Notes under the pieces: model-generated | What the model saw: only the letters and a program-made list of their open reading frames with translations | Told to the model about the DNA's origin: nothing | Database searches by the model: none | Source of the DNA: VRUE01 sp963718755 | Lineage (GTDB): Bacteria; Actinomycetota; Thermoleophilia; Solirubrobacterales; 70-9 | Direction: 5' to 3' | DNA: 64,000 bases | Assembly (NCBI GenBank): GCA_963718755.1 | Contig: OY970376.1 | Span: 2,232,001-2,296,000 of the forward strand | Shown here: one piece after another, positions 58,026-64,000 of the stretch | Layout: every line of letters starts with the position of its first letter | Numbering within the stretch: position 1 is the first letter of the stretch | Program-made: the position numbers and the translations under genes

Positions 58026-59336
58026 TCAGTTCGCTTCGCTCCTGGCCGCGGCCAGCTCACTGCGAACGGCTTCAGTCTGATTGGGAATTTCCAGCCGCTG
58101 TTCGAGCACCGGAATCGCCTCCTCCGGCCGTCCGCTCAAGCGCAGCGCGTTCCCCAGGTTGAACAGGGCGTAGGCGTAGTCGAGGTCGTCGGTGCCCGGT
58201 GGGAAGGTCCTGATCGCCTCTTCCAGCACTGACACCGCGCCCTCGTAGTCGCCGGCTCCGATCATCGCGAAGCCTTCTTCGTTGAGGGTGCTGGCGAGAG
58301 CGGCGTCATCTCCGGTGGGCGCTGGTACGGCTTTGCTCATCGCCGTTTCCTCGGCGGTGGGCGGTGCCGTCTCCGCGCGGCCGTTCGCGGCGACGCTCGC
58401 ATCGTTCCTTCCGTCGCGGGTCTGCTCGGATCCATCGCTGATCAGCAAAAAAGCAACGGCCAGCGCCGCGAGCCCCGCGGCAATCGCCGCGGCCCTGCCC
58501 CAGATGGGACGCGGGGTACGGGGCTCAGGTTGGCGGTGTGGAGCGCTTGGCTGCAGCCGAGGGCGAGGGGGCGTCGACCTCAGCCGTTCGGTTGGCTGAT
58601 CTGGGATGGGGATGGAAGCCCTGCGGCCGACCTGGGCCAAAGCGGCCGTGGCCGAGGCCGGGCGGCCGCCAGGGTCAGCGGCCGACAAACGATCCACCAA
58701 CGCACCGAGCCGCCCCGGCTGTCTTTCCCCAGCGCAGTCACGCAAGACAATCCCGCACGAGTAGAGGTCGGATCGCTCCGTCGCCGGCTCGCCGCGCATC
58801 ACCTCGGGCGGGATGTAGCGGGCGGTGCCGAGCAGGTGACCGGTTTGGGTCAGGGCGGTCGCATCCTCGGTCAGCGCGATGCCGAAGTCGATCAGCTTGG
58901 CGCTGCCGTCGGGCGCGATCAGGACGTTCTGGGGCTTGACGTCCCGGTGCACGATCCCCGCGGCGTGGATGTGGGCGAGGGCCCCGAGGAGCTCACGCGC
59001 AAGTCGCTCGCAGTCGATGTCACCGCCGCGTTGCGTACGTTCAGCCAAGTTCTCGCCGGGCACGTACTCCATGACGAGGTAGGGACGTTCGGCGCCGCCG
59101 GCGAAGTCGTAGACGTCGATCAGGTTCGGGTGCGACAGACCAGCCGCGACCCGGGCCTCGCGGCGGAAGCGTGCGAGGAACTCCGGGTCGGAGGCGATCG
59201 TGTCCGAGAGGACCTTGACCGCGACCGGACGCTCGAGAACCTCGTCGCCGGCAAGCCACACCGACGCCATGCCGCCCCGCCCGAGCAGCCGCTCGAGCCG
59301 ATAACGGTCCTTGAGTCGGGACCCCACCGCGATCAT
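58026..59336 (-). CDS. Ser/Thr protein kinase with membrane anchor and TPR
   Basis: A 436-residue Hanks-type kinase. GRGGMASVWLA (Gly loop), AVKVL (Lys), HRDVKPQNVLI (catalytic loop) and IDFGIA (DFG) are intact. The C-lobe is shortened: after DLYSCGIVLRDC the helices before the final ARPAS-like RPASA are reduced. One membrane helix (about 297-315) follows, then TPR-like repeats (GDYEGAVSVLEEAI, GRPEEAIPVLEQRL) outside. Probably a sensor kinase. Confidence 0.88.
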   Translation of the reverse strand: MIAVGSRLKDRYRLERLLGRGGMASVWLAGDEVLERPVAVKVLSDTIASDPEFLARFRREARVAAGLSHPNLIDVYDFAGGAERPYLVMEYVPGENLAERTQRGGDIDCERLARELLGALAHIHAAGIVHRDVKPQNVLIAPDGSAKLIDFGIALTEDATALTQTGHLLGTARYIPPEVMRGEPATERSDLYSCGIVLRDCAGERQPGRLGALVDRLSAADPGGRPASATAALAQVGRRASIPIPDQPTERLRSTPPRPRLQPSAPHRQPEPRTPRPIWGRAAAIAAGLAALAVAFLLISDGSEQTRDGRNDASVAANGRAETAPPTAEETAMSKAVPAPTGDDAALASTLNEEGFAMIGAGDYEGAVSVLEEAIRTFPPGTDDLDYAYALFNLGNALRLSGRPEEAIPVLEQRLEIPNQTEAVRSELAAARSEAN

Positions 59337-59349
59337 GGCCCGACAGCGC

Positions 59350-59796
59350 TCAGCCGGGGTCTTCGCCGAGCGCGGCAGAGATCTCGTCGATCGCCGCTCG
59401 CTCGGCGTCGCTTACAGGCTCGTCGCTCTCCTCCTTGGCCCTCGCGACGCGCTCGGCGAGGCCGAGGGTGAAGCGCCTGTAGTCCTCGAGCTCCTCGGGG
59501 GACGCCTTCGCCGCGAGCAGCGCGACCGCCTCCCGGATGATGCTCAGATGGTGCTCTTTCAGGTCCTCGGCGGAGCCCTGGCGTGCACGATCGACCTTCG
59601 GCTTGGACTGCGCGACCTCGTCCATCAGGTCGGAGGCGCCGGTGGCCGTTCTCGCCTCGGCGTAGGCCTTGGCGAGCGAAAAGGACTCGCGAAACGAGCC
59701 ACCGCGCTGGGCCGTCGAGACGATCAAGCCGGCGCTCGTCGGTCCCTCCAGCACCGTCTCCCACTCCTGCTCGGTGAAGTCCGCTTTTCCAGTCAT
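59350..59796 (-). CDS. Small helical hypothetical protein
   Basis: A 148-residue helical protein with FTEQEWETVLEGPTSAGLIV at the start and HLSIIREAVALLAAKASPEELEDYRRF later. This pattern is shared by many bacterial proteins of unknown function that resemble TerB-like helical bundles. It lies 13 nt upstream of the kinase gene and may be co-transcribed. Confidence 0.75.
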   Translation of the reverse strand: MTGKADFTEQEWETVLEGPTSAGLIVSTAQRGGSFRESFSLAKAYAEARTATGASDLMDEVAQSKPKVDRARQGSAEDLKEHHLSIIREAVALLAAKASPEELEDYRRFTLGLAERVARAKEESDEPVSDAERAAIDEISAALGEDPG

Positions 59797-59862
59797 GGGA
59801 GCCGCCTACCCGGCAGGTAGTCCTCTTAAGCGGATGCCGTCAAGCGAACCGAGCACCGCGCC

Positions 59863-61239
59863 TCAGTACCCGGTGCCGGTCTTGACCTGTTTGCGCTCAG
59901 AGGGGTGCGCGCCGCCCTTTTTCTCCAAGGTGGCGCAGGCCTGGACGATGTCGTCGGCGAGGCGGTCGACTTGCTCGCGGCTGAGGGTCTGCTTGACCAG
60001 GGCGCGCAGGATCTTCACGTCTTCGGCGTTGGGCGGCAGGGTGTAGGCCGGAACCATCCAGCCGCGCTCGGCGGAGAGCTGCCAGGAGACGTCGAACTCG
60101 TCGTAGTTCTTCTCCCCGGCAAGCTTGAAGGCGACCAGCGGCAGCTGCTCCTCGCCGGCGCCGATCAGCTCGAAGTCTCCTGTGGCCTCGAGCTTGTCGG
60201 CCAGGGCGCAGGCGTTCTCCTGCATCGCCTTCATGATGTAGGCGTACCCCTCGTGCCCGTAGCGGACGAAGTTGTAGTACTGGGCGAGGACCATCGAGGC
60301 GCCGGTGGAGAAGTTGAGGGTGAAGGTCGCATCCGTTTTCCCCAGGTAGTTCTCGTAGAAGACGAGGTCCTCGGCCAGGTCGCTCTCTTCGCGGAAGACG
60401 AGCCAGCCGATGCCCGGATAGACCAGGCCGAACTTGTGGCCGGAGACGTTGATCGAGCGCACCTGCTCGAGCCGGAAGTCCCACTCGGAGTCGGGGTAGA
60501 GGAAGGGCCAGACGAAGCCGCCGCTGGCGGCGTCGACGTGCAGCGGGACGTCCATCCCCTTCTCGTTCTTGAGATCGACCAGGAGCTCGTTGATGCCGGG
60601 AATGTCGTCGGCGTGGCCGGTGAAGGTGGTGCCGAGCACGGCGGCGACGCCGATCGTGTTCTCGTCGATCAGCGGCTCGACGTCCTCGGGGCCGATCACG
60701 TACTTGCCCTCCTGCAGCGGCACGATCTTCGGCTCGACGTCGAAGTAGCGGCAGAACTTCTCCCAGACCACATGCACGTCGCCGCCGAAGATCAGGTTCG
60801 GCTTGTCGACCGGCTTCGATTCGGCTTCGCGGCGCTCTTTCCACTTCCACTTCAGCGAGAGCGCGCCGAGCATGATCGCCTCCGAGGAGCCCTGGGTGCG
60901 GGCGCCCGTGGTCTCGCCGGGGGCGTTGTAGAGGTCGGCGAGCATGCGGATGCAGCGCTGCTCGACCTCGGCCGAGATCGGGTACTCGGCGTGGTCGATG
61001 AAGTTGCGGTAGAGGTTCTCGCCGATGAGCCGTTGCGCCTCGGGCTCCATCCAGGTCGTGACGAAGGTCGCCAGGTTGCGCTGCGGGTCACCCTCGAGGG
61101 CAAGTTCCTCGTCGACGAGGCGCATCGCGTCCAGGGCGGACATGCCGCAGGGTGGGAAATCGGTGGCGGGGGCGTCCTGGGTGAGGAAGCGATTGCCGTA
61201 GAGCATCGCCGCCTGCTCGGCGCTGGTCGGTTTGTCCAT
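59863..61239 (-). CDS. gadB: Glutamate decarboxylase
   Basis: A 458-residue PLP decarboxylase converting glutamate to GABA, with consumption of a proton. The PLP lysine lies in INVSGHKFGLVYPGIGW, substrate and cofactor residues in GARTQGSSEAIMLGAL and HVDAASGGFVWPF. ATG 61239 is chosen; an upstream extension is unlikely. The C terminus lacks the long pH-sensitive tail typical of enteric GadB. It could contribute to acid tolerance. Confidence 0.92.
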   Translation of the reverse strand: MDKPTSAEQAAMLYGNRFLTQDAPATDFPPCGMSALDAMRLVDEELALEGDPQRNLATFVTTWMEPEAQRLIGENLYRNFIDHAEYPISAEVEQRCIRMLADLYNAPGETTGARTQGSSEAIMLGALSLKWKWKERREAESKPVDKPNLIFGGDVHVVWEKFCRYFDVEPKIVPLQEGKYVIGPEDVEPLIDENTIGVAAVLGTTFTGHADDIPGINELLVDLKNEKGMDVPLHVDAASGGFVWPFLYPDSEWDFRLEQVRSINVSGHKFGLVYPGIGWLVFREESDLAEDLVFYENYLGKTDATFTLNFSTGASMVLAQYYNFVRYGHEGYAYIMKAMQENACALADKLEATGDFELIGAGEEQLPLVAFKLAGEKNYDEFDVSWQLSAERGWMVPAYTLPPNAEDVKILRALVKQTLSREQVDRLADDIVQACATLEKKGGAHPSERKQVKTGTGY

Positions 61240-61249
61240 GCGCGCGAGC

Positions 61250-61756
61250 CTAGCTGAGGACCGCGACCGATCCCACCAGTTCGCGATCGATCTCGAGCAG
61301 GTAGGGCGCAACCAAACCGTCGTAGGCGGCCTTGCGCTCGGCGGGGAGATCCTTCCAGCCGGTCACCGAGCCGCGGCAGATGTCCGCGCCGCAGAGGCAG
61401 CCGCCGGGGAAGTGCTCGATCGAGTAGTTGCGCATCGCGTAGTCGAAGGTGATCTCTTCGCCGTCGGAGATCGACCTGCGAGCGACGAAGTTGCAGGCGC
61501 CCGTCTCGTTCAGCTCGACCCCGCAGTTGGGGCTGCACGAGTGGTTGACTTTGGGCCCGAGACCGCCGTGCCGTGCCCACTTGGTGCGGCTGACCTGGGT
61601 TGCGTGTGAGTCGTTGCGGGCGACCTCGCCTTCGAGCACCCCGATCATCACCGTCTCACCCACCTGGAAGCCACGGGTCGCGCGAACGCCACCGCCCTTG
61701 CCGCCTACAGGAGTACACAGCTCATATCCGACCGGATCCAAGGGACCGCCTCTCAA
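61250..61756 (-). CDS. SET-domain protein (putative lysine methyltransferase)
   Basis: A 168-residue bacterial SET domain protein. The SAM/substrate motifs NHSCSPNCGVEL (71-82) and EEITFDYA (100-107) are intact, and a post-SET-like CLCGADICRG (Cys120, Cys122, Cys127) can bind zinc. SET methyltransferases usually modify protein lysines. The start is TTG at 61756 with GAGAGG inside the ORF rather than upstream, so it may start later. It lies 10 nt upstream of gadB in the same direction. Confidence 0.85.
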   Translation of the reverse strand: MRGGPLDPVGYELCTPVGGKGGGVRATRGFQVGETVMIGVLEGEVARNDSHATQVSRTKWARHGGLGPKVNHSCSPNCGVELNETGACNFVARRSISDGEEITFDYAMRNYSIEHFPGGCLCGADICRGSVTGWKDLPAERKAAYDGLVAPYLLEIDRELVGSVAVLS

Positions 61757-61866
61757 TTGGGTGAGCGCAGCGAGAACCGCGCTCGTTGACTGTAGGCCAT
61801 CGCCGCCGAGCGCCCTCGCTGCGGAGGCGCTTGACCGCTCAGCCGATCTTGCGAGAGGATGGATCG

Positions 61867-63069
61867 ATGGCGACCGTCCTCTGCGTGCTCTACGACGACC
61901 CGGTCGACGGCTACCCGCCGACCTACGCGCGCGACGAGGTTCCGAGGGTCGAGCGTTATCCCGAGGGGCAGAGCACGCCGACGCCGGAGGCGCTCGGCTT
62001 CAGACCCGGTGAGCTGGTCGGCAGCGTCTCGGGGGAGCTGGGGCTGCGCAAGTTCCTCGAGGGGCACGGCCACCGGCTGATCGTCACCGCCGACAAGGAT
62101 GGCCCGGACTCGGTCTTCGAGCGCGAGCTGCCGGGGGCGGAAGTGGTGATCTCCCAGCCGTTCTGGCCGGCCTACCTGACCGCCGAGCGGATCGCCAAGG
62201 CGCCGCAGCTGAAGCTGGCGCTGACCGCGGGCATCGGCTCAGACCACGTCGACCTGCAGGCCGCGATCGAGCGCGGGCTGACCGTCGCCGAGGTCACCTA
62301 CTCGAACAGCATCAGCGTCGCCGAGCATGTGGTGATGATGATCCTGGCGCTGGTGCGCAACTACACCCCCTCCTACCAGGTGGTCGTGGACGGGGGATGG
62401 AACATCGCCGATTGCGTCTCGCGCTCCTACGACCTCGAGGGCATGCAGGTCGGCACGGTCGCCGCCGGGCGCATCGGCTCGGCCGTCCTGCGCCGTCTAA
62501 AGCCCTTTGACGTCCGCCTGCACTACACCGACCGCCACCGCCTGCCGCCTGAGGTCGAGGAGGAGCTCGGCGCCACCTTCCATCCCAGCGTTGAGTCGAT
62601 GGTCGAGGTCTGCGACGTGGTGACGATCAACGCGCCGCTGCACCCGGAGACCGAGAACATGTTCGACGCGGACCTGCTCGCGAAGATGAAGCGGGGCTCG
62701 TACCTGATCAACACGGCCCGCGGCAAGATCTGCGACCGCGACGCGGTTGCTCGGGCTTGCGAGAGCGGCCAGCTTGCGGGCTACGCGGGCGACGTCTGGT
62801 TCCCCCAGCCGCCGCCCAGGGACCACCCCTGGCGCTCGATGCCCCACCACGGGATGACGCCGCACACCTCCGGCACCAGTCTCTCCGCCCAGGCCCGCTA
62901 CGCGGCGGGAGCGCGCGAGATCCTCGAGTGCTGGTTCGACGGCCGCCCGATCCGCGAGGAGTACCTGATCGTCGACGGCGGCACCCTCGCCGGCGCCGGC
63001 GCGCACTCCTACAGCGAGGGCGACGCGACGGGCGGCTCCGAGGAGGCCGCCCGCTTCAAGACCGGTTGA
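61867..63069 (+). CDS. fdh: NAD-dependent formate dehydrogenase
   Basis: A 400-residue D-2-hydroxyacid-dehydrogenase-type enzyme oxidising formate to CO2. N-terminal FDH hallmarks (VLYDDPVDGYPP) and the FDH-specific SNSISVAEHVVMMIL; the NAD fold GTVAAGRIGSAVLRRL, NTARGK (Arg) and HTSGTSLSAQARY (catalytic His). Start ATG with AGAGGA upstream. It is followed 31 nt later by a class III alcohol dehydrogenase, giving a formaldehyde dissimilation pair. Confidence 0.93.
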   Translation: MATVLCVLYDDPVDGYPPTYARDEVPRVERYPEGQSTPTPEALGFRPGELVGSVSGELGLRKFLEGHGHRLIVTADKDGPDSVFERELPGAEVVISQPFWPAYLTAERIAKAPQLKLALTAGIGSDHVDLQAAIERGLTVAEVTYSNSISVAEHVVMMILALVRNYTPSYQVVVDGGWNIADCVSRSYDLEGMQVGTVAAGRIGSAVLRRLKPFDVRLHYTDRHRLPPEVEEELGATFHPSVESMVEVCDVVTINAPLHPETENMFDADLLAKMKRGSYLINTARGKICDRDAVARACESGQLAGYAGDVWFPQPPPRDHPWRSMPHHGMTPHTSGTSLSAQARYAAGAREILECWFDGRPIREEYLIVDGGTLAGAGAHSYSEGDATGGSEEAARFKTG

Positions 63070-63100
63070 CCGGGGCGGCGCTCGCCGGGGGGCGAAGCAG

Positions 63101-64000
63101 ATGAGGATGCGCGCCGCGGTGCTGGAGGAGTTCGGTCAGCCGCTCGCGGTGCAGGAGGTCGAGCTCGCCGAGCCCGAGGCCGGCGAGGTGCTGGTTCGTC
63201 TCGTCGCTTGCGGCGTGTGCCACACCGACCTCTACACCGCTTCCGGCGCCGACCCCTCCGGCTACGCGCCGACCGTGCTCGGCCACGAGGGGGCCGGCGT
63301 CGTCGAGCAGGTCGGGGCCGACGTCAGCTCGCTCGCGCCGGGCGACCACGTCGTCACCCTCTTCTCGCCGCAGTGCGGCGAGTGCATCCATTGCGTCGAC
63401 CCGCGGACCAACCTCTGCCTGGCGATCCGCGAGCAGCAGAACAAGGGCTTTCTTCCGGACGGCACCACCCGGATCGCCCGCGACGGCGAGGGGATCCGCA
63501 ACTTCATGGGCTGCTCGACCTTCGCCGAGTACACGGTGATGCCGGAGATCTCCCTGGCGAAGATCAGCTCCGAGGCCCCGTTCGAGCACGCTTGCCTGTT
63601 TGCCTGCGGCCTTTCGACCGGGCTCGGCGCGGCGATCAACACGGCCGCGGTCGCGCCCGGCAGCACCTGCGTCGTCTTCGGCGCGGGGATGGTCGGGCTG
63701 GGCGCGGTTGCCGGCTGCCGGCTGCAGGGCGCCGAGCGGGTCGTCTGCGTCGACCTCTCGCCGGAGCGGCTCGGGCTGGCCCGCGGTCAGGGCGCCACGG
63801 ACACGCTCGAAGGCGGTCCGGGTGCGGTCGAGGAGATCCTCGAGATGACCGACGGCTTCGGCGCCGACTACACCTTCGAGGCAACCGGCAACGTCGCCGT
63901 GATGCGCCAGGCGGTCGAAGCTGCGCGCATGGGCTGGGGCCTCTGCACCGTCGCCGGCGTGGCCGGAAAGGGGGAGACCCTCGACATCGTCCCCCGCTTC
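63101..64000 (+). CDS. Class III-type zinc alcohol dehydrogenase (thiol-dependent formaldehyde dehydrogenase), partial
   Basis: 300 codons are visible before the window ends. It is a medium-chain zinc dehydrogenase: catalytic zinc CGVCHTDLYT and GHEGAGVVEQVG, structural zinc CGECIHCVDPRTNLC, coenzyme fold VVFGAGMVGLGAVAG. KGFLPDGTTR, FMGCSTFAEYTV and CGLSTGLGAAINTA are class III features, seen in S-(hydroxymethyl)glutathione or mycothiol dehydrogenases. It should oxidise the formaldehyde-thiol adduct, feeding formate to the preceding enzyme. ATG 63107 is an alternative start. Confidence 0.88.
   Translation, partial: MRMRAAVLEEFGQPLAVQEVELAEPEAGEVLVRLVACGVCHTDLYTASGADPSGYAPTVLGHEGAGVVEQVGADVSSLAPGDHVVTLFSPQCGECIHCVDPRTNLCLAIREQQNKGFLPDGTTRIARDGEGIRNFMGCSTFAEYTVMPEISLAKISSEAPFEHACLFACGLSTGLGAAINTAAVAPGSTCVVFGAGMVGLGAVAGCRLQGAERVVCVDLSPERLGLARGQGATDTLEGGPGAVEEILEMTDGFGADYTFEATGNVAVMRQAVEAARMGWGLCTVAGVAGKGETLDIVPRF

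Noticed and set aside
59333..59764. Alternative minus-strand frame overlapping the small helical protein
   Set aside because: Arg-rich with no pattern; the 59350-59796 frame matches a known helical family.
1..64000. CRISPR array, integron, insertion sequence or prophage
   Set aside because: No spaced direct repeats, transposase, integrase or phage structural gene was seen anywhere in the window.

Overview
The window is dense, GC-rich (roughly two thirds GC), single-copy chromosomal DNA with GTG/TTG starts, many 4-base ATGA overlaps and few U-tract terminators. The gene families (1-Cys peroxiredoxin, DUF1015, HxlR regulators, NhaA-DsbA fusion, baeRF-type release factor, secreted beta-propeller repeats, LexA boxes of the CGAAC-N4-GTTCG type) point to an actinobacterium. 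A Thermoleophilia/Solirubrobacterales-like lineage is my best guess, but this is inference without a marker gene.

Layout: 1-4.2 kb holds a CBS protein and a cytochrome-oxidase-like operon (coxB-like, ctaD-like, ctaB, two small membrane subunits). Its subunits I and II have kept their scaffolds but lost almost every haem, CuB and CuA ligand; this is the most striking thing in the window. 4.2-8.4 kb: PAP2 phosphatase, flippase-like membrane protein, thioredoxin reductase, GreA. 8.5-12.5 kb: UBP-type zinc finger, excalibur protein, alkyl sulfatase, and an alkaline phosphatase preceded by a PHO-box-like array of 11-nt repeats. 12.5-17.8 kb: a beta-oxidation operon (thiolase, class IV aminotransferase, acyl-CoA dehydrogenase, enoyl-CoA hydratase, 3-hydroxyacyl-CoA dehydrogenase). 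17.8-24.7 kb: peroxiredoxin, Nudix, SDR, GMC oxidoreductase, OsmC, cobalamin adenosyltransferase, DUF1015.

24.7-36.5 kb is a looser, accessory-looking region: three tRNAs (Pro, Arg, His), a frameshifted HTH gene beside tRNA-Pro, a truncated sterol desaturase, small hypothetical genes, MsrA, a GT-C-like membrane protein, hydrolases, a pentapeptide-like repeat protein, and a Phd/PIN toxin-antitoxin pair. 36.7-46.7 kb: VOC protein, methyltransferase with divergent HxlR regulator, a cNMP-binding/TrxR-like fusion, secreted trypsin-like protease, ZIP and MFS transporters, a Vms1/eRF1-like protein, an acylphosphatase-LigD phosphoesterase fusion and Ogt. 46.7-53.3 kb: NhaA-DsbA fusion, DUF2867, Lon, HxlR, VOC, SDR.

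53.4-57.7 kb is an exported sulfatase operon (FGE-like protein without the usual cysteines, beta-propeller, CSPAR sulfatase). It is followed by a YegP-like gene under a perfect LexA-type palindrome, a Ser/Thr kinase with TPR, GadB-type glutamate decarboxylase, a SET-domain protein, and a formaldehyde-to-formate-to-CO2 pair (NAD formate dehydrogenase and class III alcohol dehydrogenase, the latter cut by the window edge). Long perfect hairpins, often containing a stop codon in one arm, separate many transcription units.
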